Shown here: positions 14,620 to 26,190 of the stretch, one piece after another
How the letters are laid out: every line of letters starts with the position of its first letter
Numbering within the stretch: the first letter of the stretch is position 1
NCBI RefSeq assembly: GCF_900143215.1
Contig: NZ_FRDM01000003.1
Span: forward strand, 62,001 to 126,000
DNA length: 64,000 nucleotides
Origin: Geodermatophilus obscurus
Lineage (GTDB): Bacteria; Actinomycetota; Actinomycetes; Mycobacteriales; Geodermatophilaceae
Reading direction: 5' to 3'
Position numbers and translations under genes: made by a program
Notes under the pieces: model-generated
Database searches by the model: none
What the model saw: the letters and a program-made list of their open reading frames with translations, nothing else
What the model was told of the DNA's origin: nothing

Positions 14620-16983
14620 TCAGCGCCGGCCGCGCCGCCGGGGGGCCACGCCGTACGGCTGGGAGACCGGCGCGACCCCCGGCGGGGGTGGGATGGCGGC
14701 GGTCACCTCGTCCTCGGTCACGGTGAGCCGGCGCCCGTGGTGGTGGACGTCGAGCGGGTCGCCGTCGAGGAGCCGGTAGGTGGCCTCCGCCGGCGTCACG
14801 GTCACCACGAGCAGCCGGCCCTGGTAGTTCAGCCGGAACCGCAGCCGGGTGATCCGCTCGGGCAAGCGGGGGGCGAACACCAGCCGCCCGTCGTGGTCGC
14901 GCATCCCGCCGAACCCGGCGACGGCGACGGTCCAGCCGCCGGCCAGCGAGGCGATGTGCAGGCCGTGCCCGGAGTTGCCGTGCAGGTTCTGCAGGTCGGT
15001 CAGGGTGGCCTCGCCCCAGTAGTCGTAGGCCAGCGCCAGGTGACCGGTCTCGGCGGCCACCACGCCCTGCTGGGTGGCCGACAGCGAGGAGTCGCGCACC
15101 GTCCGCGCCTCGTAGTAGGCGAAGTCGGCGCTCTTCTCCTCGGGGGTGAAGGCGTCCCCGCGCAGGTGCAGCGCCATCACCAGGTCCGCCTGCTTGATCA
15201 CCTGCTTGCGGTAGATGTCGAAGTACGGGTAGTGCAGCAGGAGCGGGTAGCAGTCCGGCGGGGTGGCCTCGAAGTCCCACTCCTCGTGGTGGGTGAAGGC
15301 GTCGGACTGCATGTGCACGCCGCGCCGGGTGTCGTAGGGCACCGCCATCAGCGCGGCCGCGCGGTCCCAGCGGATGGTCTCGTCCTCGGTGACACCGAGC
15401 CGGCCGGCGACGTCGGGCTGCCGCTCCACCGCCGCGATCGCCTCGCGCAGGTTCCGCTGTGCCATCAGGTTCGTGTAGACGTTGTTGTCCACGACGGCGG
15501 TGTACTCGTCGGGGCCGGTGACGCCGTCGATGCGGAAGCCGTGCTCGTCGTCGAAGTGCCCCAGCGAGGCCCACAGCCGGGCGGTCTCGATCAGCAGCTC
15601 GGCGCCGTGGTCGCGGTCGAACTCCTCGTCGGCGGTGGCGTTGTGGTACCGGACGACGGCGTCGGCGATGTCGGCGTTGATGTGGAAGGCCGCCGTCCCC
15701 GCCGGCCAGTAGCCCGAGGTCTCCTCCCCGCGGATCGTGCGCCACGGGAAGGCCGCGCCCTCCAGCCCGAGCTCCCGGGCGCGGTCCCGGGCCAGGTCGA
15801 GGGTGGAGTGCCGCCAGCGCAGCGCGTCGCGCGCCGCCGCCGGGGCGATGTAGGTGAGCACGGGGAGCACGTAGGTTTCGGTATCCCAGAAGGTGTGCCC
15901 GTCGTAGCCGGGACCGGTCAGTCCCTTGGCCGGGATGGGCTGGCGCTCGGCCCGCAGCCCGGCCTGCAGCAGGTGGAAGACGCCGACCCGCACCGCCTGC
16001 TGCAGCTCGTCGTCCCCCTCGATCTCGACGTCGGCGTGCTGCCAGTGCTCGTCGAGCACCTCGCGCTGCTCGCGCAGCAGCCGCTCGAAGCCGGCGAGCT
16101 TGGCGGTGGCCAGCGCCCCCTCCACCTGGTCGCGCAGCGCGGCGGCCGACCGCCGGGACGACCAGCCGTAGGACAGGAACTTGACCAGCTTGACCGACGA
16201 GCCCTGCGGCAGCCGGGCGGCGAGCGCGAAGCGGGCCAGGTCGTCGGTGGCCTCGACGTCGGTCGTGGAGGTGTCGGGCACCTCGACCACGTGGTCCATG
16301 CCGGCGGCCATCCGCAGCCGGCTGCGCTTGGTGCGGTGCACCAGCACCGCCCGCTGTCCGCGGGCCACGGCCATCTCGTTGACCAGCGGGCGGGCCAGCG
16401 CCGCGGCCGCGCGCGGGTCGTCGGCCTCCGAGCCGCTGTCCACCGGCTCGTTGGCCAGCAGGTCCGACTGCAGGGCGATGTAGAGGTCCCCCTGCCCGTC
16501 GGTGCACTCCACGGTGTACTCGATGGCGGCGATCGAGCGGCGGCGCAGCGACACCATCCGCGTGCTCGTCACGGTCACCACCCGCCCGTTCGGCGAGCGC
16601 CACTCGGTGCTGCGGCGCAGCAGGCCGCGGCGCAGGTCCAGCGTGCGCCGGTGCTCGATGATCTCGCCGTAGTCCAGGTCCAGCGGGGAGTCGCCGACCA
16701 GCAGCCGGATCAGCTTGCCGTCGGTCACGTTGACCACGGTCTGCCCCTGCTCGGGGAAGCCGTACCCGGCCTCGGCGTAGGGCAGCGGCCGCTCCTCGAA
16801 GAAGCCGTTGAGGTAGGTGCCCGGAACGACGACCGGCTCGCCCTCCTCGAACGACCCGCGCATGCCGATGTGCCCGTTGGACAGCGCGAACACCGACTCG
16901 TGCACGGCCAGGGACGCGTGGTCCAGCCCCGTCTCGGTCAGCGCCCACGGCTCGATCGGGAAGTGCGGCCGCCCCTCCGTCAC
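14620..16983 (-). CDS. glycoside hydrolase family 65 protein (disaccharide phosphorylase/hydrolase)
   Basis: A 787-residue GH65 protein. Family members phosphorolyse or hydrolyse alpha-glucosidic disaccharides such as maltose, trehalose or kojibiose, releasing beta-glucose 1-phosphate when phosphorolytic. The general acid is E493 in VTGPDEYTAVVDNNVYTN, and HTFWDTETYVLPVL and EWRSPNGRVV are also family landmarks. C-terminal beta-sandwich domains follow residue 680. The HAD sugar-phosphate mutase gene 52 bp upstream on the same strand would convert beta-glucose 1-phosphate to glucose 6-phosphate. In mycobacteria the two domains are fused (OtsB1-type). Specific substrate undetermined. Confidence 0.88.
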   Translation of the reverse strand: MTEGRPHFPIEPWALTETGLDHASLAVHESVFALSNGHIGMRGSFEEGEPVVVPGTYLNGFFEERPLPYAEAGYGFPEQGQTVVNVTDGKLIRLLVGDSPLDLDYGEIIEHRRTLDLRRGLLRRSTEWRSPNGRVVTVTSTRMVSLRRRSIAAIEYTVECTDGQGDLYIALQSDLLANEPVDSGSEADDPRAAAALARPLVNEMAVARGQRAVLVHRTKRSRLRMAAGMDHVVEVPDTSTTDVEATDDLARFALAARLPQGSSVKLVKFLSYGWSSRRSAAALRDQVEGALATAKLAGFERLLREQREVLDEHWQHADVEIEGDDELQQAVRVGVFHLLQAGLRAERQPIPAKGLTGPGYDGHTFWDTETYVLPVLTYIAPAAARDALRWRHSTLDLARDRARELGLEGAAFPWRTIRGEETSGYWPAGTAAFHINADIADAVVRYHNATADEEFDRDHGAELLIETARLWASLGHFDDEHGFRIDGVTGPDEYTAVVDNNVYTNLMAQRNLREAIAAVERQPDVAGRLGVTEDETIRWDRAAALMAVPYDTRRGVHMQSDAFTHHEEWDFEATPPDCYPLLLHYPYFDIYRKQVIKQADLVMALHLRGDAFTPEEKSADFAYYEARTVRDSSLSATQQGVVAAETGHLALAYDYWGEATLTDLQNLHGNSGHGLHIASLAGGWTVAVAGFGGMRDHDGRLVFAPRLPERITRLRFRLNYQGRLLVVTVTPAEATYRLLDGDPLDVHHHGRRLTVTEDEVTAAIPPPPGVAPVSQPYGVAPRRRGRR

Positions 16984-17035
16984 GGTGCCCCCTCGCCGGG
17001 CCGGGCCCCGCCCAGAGGGGACCTCGCCGACTTGG

Positions 17036-17767
17036 TCACCTCGACTCCTCCAGCAGGTCGGCGAGGTCCTGGACGACGACGTCCGCGCCGGACGCCGCCA
17101 GGGCCTCGGCCTGCCCGACCCGGTCGACGCCGACGACGTAGCCGAACGCGCCCGCCCGGCCCGCGGCCACCCCGGCCAGCGCGTCCTCGAAGACGACGGC
17201 CTCGGCCGGCTGCACCCCGAGAGCCCGGGCGCCGGCCAGGAAGGTGTCGGGGGCGGGCTTGCCGCGAAGTCCCTGTGCCGCCGCCACCTCGCCGTCCACC
17301 CGGGTGTCGATCAGGTCGGCGAAGCCGCCGGCCTCGATCACCTGTCCACCGTTGCGCGAGGCGGTGACCACGGCCGCCGCCAGCCCCGCCTCCTTGGCCG
17401 CCCGCAGGTAGCGGAGGGAGCCCGGGTACACCTCGACGCCGTGCTCGGCGAGCTCGGCGTGCACGAGCTGGTTCTTGCGCAGGCCGACCCCGTGCACCGT
17501 GGCGGCGTCCGGCGGGTCGTCCGGCGTCCCCTCGGGCAGCCCGATGCCGCGACTGGCCAGGAAGTCGCGCACCCCGTCCAGGCGGGGCTTGCCGTCGACG
17601 TAGCGGTTGTAGTCCTGCTGCGTGAACTCCCCGGCCGCGGGGTCGCTGCGGCGCAGGAACTCGTCGAACGTGCGCTTCCAGGCGGCCATGTGGACGGTCG
17701 CCGTCCGGGTGAGGACGCCGTCCAGGTCGAACAGGCAGGCACGGATCGAGCCGGGGAGACCGAGCAC
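17036..17767 (-). CDS. HAD family phosphatase/mutase, beta-phosphoglucomutase-like
   Basis: A 243-residue HAD subfamily IA protein. The nucleophile motif LFDLDGVLT has D14 and D16; the cap domain carries MAAWKRTFDEFL and YNRYVDGKPRLDGV, the pattern of beta-phosphoglucomutases, and VVFEDALAGVAAGRAGAFG is the metal-binding motif IV. It probably interconverts beta-glucose 1-phosphate and glucose 6-phosphate, or dephosphorylates a sugar phosphate. It is upstream of, and likely cotranscribed with, the GH65 gene. Confidence 0.87.
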   Translation of the reverse strand: MLGLPGSIRACLFDLDGVLTRTATVHMAAWKRTFDEFLRRSDPAAGEFTQQDYNRYVDGKPRLDGVRDFLASRGIGLPEGTPDDPPDAATVHGVGLRKNQLVHAELAEHGVEVYPGSLRYLRAAKEAGLAAAVVTASRNGGQVIEAGGFADLIDTRVDGEVAAAQGLRGKPAPDTFLAGARALGVQPAEAVVFEDALAGVAAGRAGAFGYVVGVDRVGQAEALAASGADVVVQDLADLLEESR

Positions 17768-17872
17768 GGCACGACGCTACCGGCGTCCGCCCGCCGCCGC
17801 CGGGCCAGAAACCCCTGCTCACCGGCGGGAGGCCCCGTCCCGGGCCCGGCCCTGGACCTGCGAAGGGCGGGG

Positions 17873-17885
17873 AGGACCGGGTCCT
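17873..17885. terminator. GC-rich hairpin of the recurring element family
   Basis: AGGAC-CGG-GTCCT is a 5-bp stem with a 3-nt loop. Unlike the other copies it lies in a divergent promoter region, between the HAD gene (start 17767) and the PEBP gene (start 17948), so it may act as an attenuator or simply be a dispersed repeat. Confidence 0.5.
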
Positions 17886-17947
17886 TCTAGGGTCGGCGCG
17901 GGGACGCCCGTCCCCGTCCACCGCGAGATGCGAGGAGAGCACCGCCC

Positions 17948-18493
17948 ATGGCCGAGCGCCCGACGCCTCCCAGCCCCTACGACTTCCTGCCGCAGGTCCC
18001 GGGCTTCGAGGTGACCAGCACCGACGTGACCGACGGCGAGCCGCTGTCCTCGCCGCAGGTGAGCGGGGTCATGGGCGCCGGCGGCGAGGACCGCTCGCCG
18101 CAGCTGTCCTGGTCGGGCTTCCCGGAGGGCACCGGCAGCTTCGCGATCACCGTCTACGACCCCGACGCCCCCACCCACAGCGGCTTCTGGCACTGGGCGG
18201 TGGCCAACATCCCGGTCTCGGTCACCGAGCTGCCCAGCGGAGCCGGCGACCAGCAGGGGTCCGGACTGCCCGAGGGCGCCGTCCAGCTGCGCAACGACGC
18301 CGGCTTCCCCGGTTTCGTGGGTGCCGCTCCCCCGGCCGGCCACGGGCCGCACCGCTACTACATCACGGTGCACGCCGTCGACGTCGAGCGGCTCGACGTG
18401 ACCCCGGACGCCTCCCCCGCGTTCCTGGGCTTCAACCTGTTCGGCCACACCCTGGCCCGCGCCGTTCTCGTCGGCACCTACGAACAGGGCTGA
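17948..18493 (+). CDS. YbhB/YbcL family Raf kinase inhibitor-like protein (PEBP fold)
   Basis: A 181-residue phosphatidylethanolamine-binding-protein fold. Family motifs are present: [18 protein letters not shown], then [17 protein letters not shown] with the ligand-pocket DPDAP and HWAV, and [13 protein letters not shown] near the C-terminus. No signal peptide. Bacterial members have no firm role, although some act as inhibitors or ligand-binding proteins. ATG at 17948 is preceded by GAGGAGAGC. Single gene. Confidence 0.9.
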   Translation: MAERPTPPSPYDFLPQVPGFEVTSTDVTDGEPLSSPQVSGVMGAGGEDRSPQLSWSGFPEGTGSFAITVYDPDAPTHSGFWHWAVANIPVSVTELPSGAGDQQGSGLPEGAVQLRNDAGFPGFVGAAPPAGHGPHRYYITVHAVDVERLDVTPDASPAFLGFNLFGHTLARAVLVGTYEQG

Positions 18494-18603
18494 ACGGCTC
18501 GGTTTCGTACCGCAGGGCGACCGGCCGGACGCGCTGCGCGCCCGAGACGCGGCGGTTCGTTGAACGTTGTCGTACCTGCTCGCTGAGCTAGCAACATGGT
18601 GCC

Positions 18604-19629
18604 ATGGCGACGACCGGGGCACGCGGAGGTGCGCCCCGGCGTCGCCGCCGCGGTGCGCCAGCGGCCGTCGTGTCCGTCGTCCTGCTTGCTCTGCTGCTCA
18701 CCGGGTTCGACGTCCCCCGGTGGGCGACCGCGCAGGAGGACCCCGCGCCTCCGACACAGGGATCCCCCGTGCCCGCGGCGCAGGAGCCCGCCGCACCCGC
18801 CGTGCAGGAGCCCCCCACACCCGCCGTGCAGGAGCCCGCCGCACCCGCCGTGCAGGAGCCCCCCACACCCGCGGACGTCGTCCCCGGGGTGACCGCCGCC
18901 CAGGGTGGCGTGGGCACGTTCGCCGTCGTCGTCGCCCGTCAGGAGGAGCGTCAGACCGGCGTGTCCATCCGCGCCGCCGAGGCCCGCAGCGCCCGGGTGC
19001 TGGCCCGGACGGCGGGCAACGACCTGGCCGAGCGGCCCTTTCCCACCGCCTCGCTGGTCAAGCTGTTCCTCGCCGAGGACGTCCTGCACCGCGCCCGCAC
19101 CGGAGCCGTCACCCTGACCCCCGAGGACCGGGCGCAGCTCGAGGTGATGATCCGCGGCTCGAACGACCCCGCGGCCTCGGACGTCTGGGTCCGCTTCGGC
19201 GGAGCGCAGGCGGTGCTCGACGTCGCCACCCGCTATGGCCTGACCGGCACCGCACCGCCCCTGCGGTGGGGGCAGTGGGGCGAGACGACGACGACCGCCG
19301 CCGACCTGGCCCGCTTCCTCGCCCGGCTGCCGGTCATCGCCCACCCGGACGACGCCGCCGCGCTGCAGAGCTGGATGGGCACCGCGACGCCGATCGCCTC
19401 CGACGGCTTCGACCAGCAGTACGGCGTCTTCGGGACGCTGCCCGGGGCCGCGGTCAAGCAGGGGTGGATGTGCTGCCTCAGCGGCCAGCGGCACCTGCAC
19501 TCGGTGGGGATCGCCGACGGGCGGGTCGTGGTGCTGCTCAGCGAGGTGCCCCGGTCGGTGGGCTGGGACGCGGCCAAGGCGGCGCTCGACGACGCCGCCG
19601 CCGCGGTGCCGCCGCCGGCGGGCTCCTGA
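18604..19629 (+). CDS. secreted serine hydrolase of the beta-lactamase / penicillin-binding fold
   Basis: A 341-residue protein with a basic N-terminus and a hydrophobic signal or anchor at 19-42. A Pro/Ala/Glu-rich linker at 57-92 contains two copies of a 16-residue repeat. The catalytic domain then shows S150-L-V-K153 (PTASLVKLF), an SDN-like SND at 186-188, and KQG at 286-288 in place of KTG. These are the three active-site motifs of class A beta-lactamase-like serine hydrolases and DD-peptidases. Likely acts on cell wall or beta-lactams outside the membrane. KQG and a CC pair after it are unusual, so activity is uncertain. Confidence 0.78.
   Translation: MATTGARGGAPRRRRRGAPAAVVSVVLLALLLTGFDVPRWATAQEDPAPPTQGSPVPAAQEPAAPAVQEPPTPAVQEPAAPAVQEPPTPADVVPGVTAAQGGVGTFAVVVARQEERQTGVSIRAAEARSARVLARTAGNDLAERPFPTASLVKLFLAEDVLHRARTGAVTLTPEDRAQLEVMIRGSNDPAASDVWVRFGGAQAVLDVATRYGLTGTAPPLRWGQWGETTTTAADLARFLARLPVIAHPDDAAALQSWMGTATPIASDGFDQQYGVFGTLPGAAVKQGWMCCLSGQRHLHSVGIADGRVVVLLSEVPRSVGWDAAKAALDDAAAAVPPPAGS
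18781..18876 (+). repeat. near-perfect 48-bp duplication coding for a Pro/Ala-rich linker
   Basis: The 48-bp unit beginning CAGGAGCCCGCCGCACCC is present at 18781-18828 and again at 18829-18876, differing only at the last bases. It encodes QEPAAPAVQEPPTPAV twice in the linker of the serine hydrolase. In-frame duplication suggests a length-variable linker. Confidence 0.85.
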
Positions 19630-19631
19630 GC

Positions 19632-20438
19632 TCAGCTCCCGTCGGCGAGGTCGGCCACGCCCACGGTCGCCAGCCGGGCGAAGCCGGTCCGCTCGTAGAC
19701 CCGCGCGACGTCGTCGTCCCCGGCCACCAGGAACACCAGCTCGGCGGTCTCCCGGGCGTGTGCGGTCAGCGCCGAGGCCAGCCCCGCGCCCAGCCCGCGC
19801 CCCCGCAGCCGGGGCAGCGTGGCCACGCCGGCGATCTCGGTGACCTCCGCGCCGTCGACGTCCACCGGGTGGTGCGTGCCGACCGCGACCGGCTCGCCGT
19901 CCTCGACCGCGACCATCATGACCGTGCGGCCGGTCGCGATCCGCTCGCGCAGGACCGCGGTGCGCGGCGAGCCGAGCGCCACGCCGACCGAGGGGCCGCC
20001 CGCCTCCGAGCGCGGCCCCGGGTGGGCGAAGGCGATCGACGCCAGCCGCTCGTAGCGCGGCAGTGCGGGGTCTTCGGCGCCGACCAGGTACAGCCGCACG
20101 CCGGAGGGCAGCAGCAGCTCCACCGGGTCCGCGGCGACCAGCAGGGGCGAGGAGTCCACGGCCAGCCCCGCCGCGCGCACGGCTGCCTCGACCGTCGGCG
20201 CGTCCTCGCACACCCACTCGAGCGCCACCGGCAGGCCCGCGGCCTCCTGGAGTGCGGCGGCTGCCCGGACGTCGTCGGCGCTCACCGTCTCCCCCGGCCG
20301 CGGCCGCGCCGGGTAGGGCCACGTGGGGCTGCCGACCGGCACGTCGAGACCGCCGACGGTCTCGATGCGCGCGTCCGGCAGCGGCGCCGCGGCGAAGTAC
20401 CGCTCGACGCGCTCGAGCAGCCCGGAGGGCAGGGACAC
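19632..20438 (-). CDS. GNAT family N-acetyltransferase
   Basis: A 268-residue protein with the acetyltransferase domain in the C-terminal half: VTEIAGVATLPRLRGRGLG is the beta-4/motif A with the R-G-R-G-L-G pyrophosphate loop, and VARVYERTGFARLATV is motif B. The N-terminal 130 residues form a second, degenerate GNAT-like half, as in several actinobacterial GNATs. Acceptor unknown. It ends three bases from the convergent serine hydrolase gene, so their 3' ends abut. Confidence 0.82.
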   Translation of the reverse strand: MSLPSGLLERVERYFAAAPLPDARIETVGGLDVPVGSPTWPYPARPRPGETVSADDVRAAAALQEAAGLPVALEWVCEDAPTVEAAVRAAGLAVDSSPLLVAADPVELLLPSGVRLYLVGAEDPALPRYERLASIAFAHPGPRSEAGGPSVGVALGSPRTAVLRERIATGRTVMMVAVEDGEPVAVGTHHPVDVDGAEVTEIAGVATLPRLRGRGLGAGLASALTAHARETAELVFLVAGDDDVARVYERTGFARLATVGVADLADGS

Positions 20439-20559
20439 ACCGGCACCCTAGACGGGGCGCAGAACGGCGTCCGCCGATGGCCGCCCGAGCGCCCGGGAGC
20501 CACCCGGGCGGGTGAGGCACCGGGGGCGGACGGCACGATGGAGCCGTGACAGGAGTGCG

Positions 20560-21522
20560 ATGGGTGGCGTGACGGCGGCGGCACGACCCCCGGTGTCGCC
20601 CTACGCGGTCTTCGACCGCGCCTCGTGGCGCGCCCTCGCGGCGGGCACCTCGCTGCCCCTGGACGCGACGCAGCTGGAGTCCCTGGCCAGCCTCGGTGAC
20701 CGGATCGACCTCGACGAGGTGACGACGGTCTACCTGCCGCTGGCCGGGCTGCTGCGGCTGCACGTGGAGGCCAGCCGGCGGCTGTGGGCGGCTCGCAGCG
20801 AGTTCCTGGGCGACTCGACGGCCAAGGTGCCCTACGTGATCGCGGTGGCGGGCAGCGTCGCCGTCGGCAAGAGCACCACCGCCCGGCTGCTGCAGACGCT
20901 GCTGGCGGCCGGCCCGGGCACCCCCCGGGTCGACCTGGTGACCACCGACGGGTTCCTGCTGCCCAACGCCCAGCTGGAGGCCCGCGGGCTGCTCGGGCGC
21001 AAGGGCTTCCCGGAGAGCTACGACCGGCGGGCGCTGCTGCGCTTCCTCGCCGACGTGAAGTCCGGCCGCGGCCAGGTCGGGGCCCCGCTGTACGACCACC
21101 TGTCCTACGACGTCGTCCCCGATGGTCGGCAGGTCGTCGACCGGCCCGACATCCTCGTGCTGGAGGGGCTCAACGTGCTGCAGGCCGGCCGCCCGGCCGA
21201 CGGCCGCGCACCCGAGGTGTTCCTCTCCGACTTCTTCGACTTCTCGGTCTACGTCGACGCCGCCGAGTCCGACATCCGGCAGTGGTACGTCGAGCGCTTC
21301 CTCGCCCTGCGGCGGACGGCGTTCGCCGACACCAGCGCCTACTTCCACCGCTTCGCCGGCCTGACCGACGAGCAGGCCCGTGACACGGCGCTCGGCATCT
21401 GGGCGGCCGTCAACGGTCCCAACCTGCGCGACAACATCGCCCCGACCCGCTCCCGCGCCCGGCTGGTGCTGCAGAAGGCCGCCGACCACGAGGTGCGCCG
21501 GGTCCTGCTGCGCAAGATCTGA
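20560..21522 (+). CDS. coaA: type I pantothenate kinase
   Basis: A 320-residue kinase catalysing the first step of coenzyme A synthesis, phosphorylation of pantothenate, and normally feedback-inhibited by CoA. The P-loop GSVAVGKST is at residues 98-106; TTDGFLLPN and RKGFPESYD are CoaA signatures, and [14 protein letters not shown] and LEGLNVLQ follow. Length agrees with the mycobacterial enzyme. ATG at 20560 follows AGGAG at 20551; GTG at 20569 is an alternative. Monocistronic; convergent with gcvP across a 490-bp gene-free region. Confidence 0.95.
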   Translation: MGGVTAAARPPVSPYAVFDRASWRALAAGTSLPLDATQLESLASLGDRIDLDEVTTVYLPLAGLLRLHVEASRRLWAARSEFLGDSTAKVPYVIAVAGSVAVGKSTTARLLQTLLAAGPGTPRVDLVTTDGFLLPNAQLEARGLLGRKGFPESYDRRALLRFLADVKSGRGQVGAPLYDHLSYDVVPDGRQVVDRPDILVLEGLNVLQAGRPADGRAPEVFLSDFFDFSVYVDAAESDIRQWYVERFLALRRTAFADTSAYFHRFAGLTDEQARDTALGIWAAVNGPNLRDNIAPTRSRARLVLQKAADHEVRRVLLRKI

Positions 21523-21582
21523 CGGCGATCTTTGCCCGTTGTAGCTGTTGTGTCTTCCTCGTCATGTATTTCGATGCGGTCC

Positions 21583-21596
21583 GTTGGGGATAACGG
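21583..21596 (+). repeat. dispersed 14-mer, copy 2
   Basis: GTTGGGGATAACGG, 61 bp after the coaA stop. Here the flanking bases extend the inverted repeat to CCGTT-GGGGAT-AACGG. Confidence 0.9.
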
Positions 21597-21753
21597 GAGT
21601 GGGTCACGCACGCGCCTCCACCTCACCCGGCGGCGCGGTGGTCGTCGAACTGCCGCGGGCCGCCCCGGGGGCCTGGGCCTCGAACCGGCGCCCCGGCGCT
21701 GGGCGCCGTCCCCCGTGCGCCGAGTACGTGCCACGGGTGTCGGTCGGTCGGTC

Positions 21754-21797
21754 GGTCGTCGCCTGTGACGGGTGGTGTCGCGTCACAGGCGACGACC
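21754..21797. terminator. 17-bp perfect stem-loop downstream of coaA
   Basis: GGTCGTCGCCTGTGACG (21754-21770) pairs perfectly with CGTCACAGGCGACGACC (21781-21797) around a 10-nt loop. One more C-G pair extends it. Probably a bidirectional terminator, though it lies over 230 bp past coaA, which is far for that role. Confidence 0.7.
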
Positions 21798-21867
21798 GGC
21801 GCTCCCCGGGGGTGCGTTGCCCCTCCCCCGTAGTGGCGGGTTCCCCGAGTCGTGTCGTTGGAGCACG

Positions 21868-21881
21868 GTTGGGCATAACGG
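21868..21881 (+). repeat. dispersed 14-mer, variant copy
   Basis: GTTGGGCATAACGG, one mismatch (G to C at position 7) from the common form, same orientation, 285 bp from copy 2. Confidence 0.8.
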
Positions 21882-21897
21882 CAGAAGGCGGGACGCG

Positions 21898-21928
21898 GAG
21901 GGGCGCCGGTCATCGACCGGCGCCCCTC
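21898..21928. terminator. 14-bp perfect hairpin downstream of gcvP
   Basis: GAGGGGCGCCGGTC (21898-21911) pairs with GACCGGCGCCCCTC (21915-21928) around ATC. It is 85 bp past the gcvP stop and likely its terminator. Confidence 0.75.
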
Positions 21929-22012
21929 GCGGGCATCGTCGGGCCCCCGGGTGGGACAGCGCCGGCTCCCGCCCCGCCCGGCTCGCCGGGTGCCGCCCGC
22001 AGGCGGCGGGCG

Positions 22013-25024
<3,012 letters not shown>

Positions 25025-25185
25025 TACATCGACGCTACCAGCGGCCACGGAGGCGGCGGTCGCCCGTCTCGCGGACGGGCCGGCGCGACCCGACCGACGC
25101 AGGTCCCGACGAGTGGGGGCCGGAGGGTCCCGCGAAGAGCGGACGCAGGGCTCGGCTCAGCCGGGGTGCGGCACGTGGCTTCGGT

Positions 25186-25202
25186 GTCGGCCGGAGGCCG
25201 AC
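25186..25202 (-). terminator. hairpin downstream of the MerR-like gene
   Basis: GTCGGCC-GGA-GGCCGAC is a 7-bp perfect stem 12 bp past the stop codon of the gene ending at 25215. Confidence 0.6.
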
Positions 25203-25214
25203 GGTGTCACCGCC

Positions 25215-25787
25215 TCACACCGCGGCGCGGCGACGGCGGCGCAGGGCCAGCTCGTCGTCGGCGGGGTGCAGCGGGGCGCCGTCGATGCGCTCGGCCGGCA
25301 GCTCGGCCAGTTCGCCGGAGAGCTCGCGCAGCGCGCCGGACACGGCGATGCCGAACACGCCCTGACCGCCGGCGAGCAGGTCCACGACCTCCTCGGCGGA
25401 GGTGCACTCGTACACCGTGGCGCCGTCGGAGAAGAGCGTGACGTTGGCGAGGTCCTTGATGCCGCGGTTGCGCAGGTGGTCGACGGCCTTGCGGATGTTC
25501 TGCAGCGAGACGCCGGTGTCGAGCAGCCGCTTGACGACCTTGAGCACCAGGATGTCGCGGAAGGAGTACAGCCGCTGGGTGCCCGAGCCGGTGGCGCTGC
25601 GCACCGACGGCGCGACGAGGCCGGTACGGGCCCAGTAGTCCAGCTGCCTGTAGGTGATGCCGGCAGCGGCACACGCCGTCGGGCCGCGGTACCCGACGAG
25701 GTCGCTGTCGACCTCGTCGTAGGACGGCGCGCCCACGGCAGCGTCGCTGAAGAGCTGACCCTGGGAGCCCTTGCTCTGGTCGCTCAC
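25215..25787 (-). CDS. MerR family transcriptional regulator (Rv1830-like)
   Basis: A 190-residue regulator. The winged-helix domain has TYRQLDYWARTGLVAP, in which the usual RYYE of MerR is replaced, and GSGTQRLYSFRDILVLKVVKRLL for the wing and following helix, then a dimerisation helix VSLQNIRKAVDHL. No metal-binding Cys follow, so it senses something other than heavy metals. Its place between the bifunctional nuclease gene and gcvP matches Rv1830 in M. tuberculosis. A consensus-like promoter lies about 125-150 bp upstream. Confidence 0.88.
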   Translation of the reverse strand: MSDQSKGSQGQLFSDAAVGAPSYDEVDSDLVGYRGPTACAAAGITYRQLDYWARTGLVAPSVRSATGSGTQRLYSFRDILVLKVVKRLLDTGVSLQNIRKAVDHLRNRGIKDLANVTLFSDGATVYECTSAEEVVDLLAGGQGVFGIAVSGALRELSGELAELPAERIDGAPLHPADDELALRRRRRAAV

Positions 25788-26190
25788 GTCAGCGTCCTCC
25801 TCTGCTCCCGCAGCTGACGCCGCGGTCCCCCGCGGTGGGCACCGGACTCGTGTCGCTGCAGGCGGGCTGCCGCGTCGCGTGCCAGGACTTCCACCGCTGT
25901 TGTTCGCCGACCGTAAGCCGGGCCCTGGGGCGGGTCAACTGAGGAGGGCGGCGTGTCGCGGCACTCACCCATCGGAGGGGTATCGGCGCACCGCGCCCCG
26001 CGCTTGACCCGGAACCCGCCTCCGACCGCGACGACTCGGCGCACGTGTCCCTGCCGTCACAGCAGTCACACCTGCCGCACGCCCGCCCACCCCATGCCCC
26101 GCCCGGGCGTGGTGACGTCCTGGATGGCCACCCGTCAGGGTCCCGCCGGCCCGTCCAGAGGCTCGGCGCGCTGGAGATGGGGGTCCTGCT
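25788..26190. other. 403-bp gene-free region upstream of the MerR-like gene
   Basis: Holds a housekeeping-type promoter (25910-25938) for the MerR-like gene. Nothing else could be assigned; the stretch next to the DUF151 stop has no clear hairpin. Confidence 0.6.
25910..25938 (-). promoter_or_regulatory. SigA-type promoter of the MerR-like gene
   Basis: On the minus strand TTGACC (25938-25933), a 17-bp spacer and TACGGT (25915-25910), which fits the TAnnnT -10 of actinobacteria. The leader would be about 115 nt. Confidence 0.6.

Larger units (their letters stand above)
21523..22012. other. 490-bp gene-free convergent region rich in hairpins
   Basis: Lies between the 3' ends of coaA and gcvP. 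It contains two copies of the dispersed 14-mer, a tetranucleotide GGTC run near 21740-21757, and two very strong stem-loops. No open frame here resembles a protein. Confidence 0.75.

Noticed and set aside
14596-17367. More than 900-codon plus-strand frame opposite GH65 and HAD genes
   Set aside because: Shadow of real genes on the other strand; no domains.
25025-25214. Glycine riboswitch upstream of gcvP
   Set aside because: The leader has a few hairpins but not the conserved bulges of the glycine aptamer.
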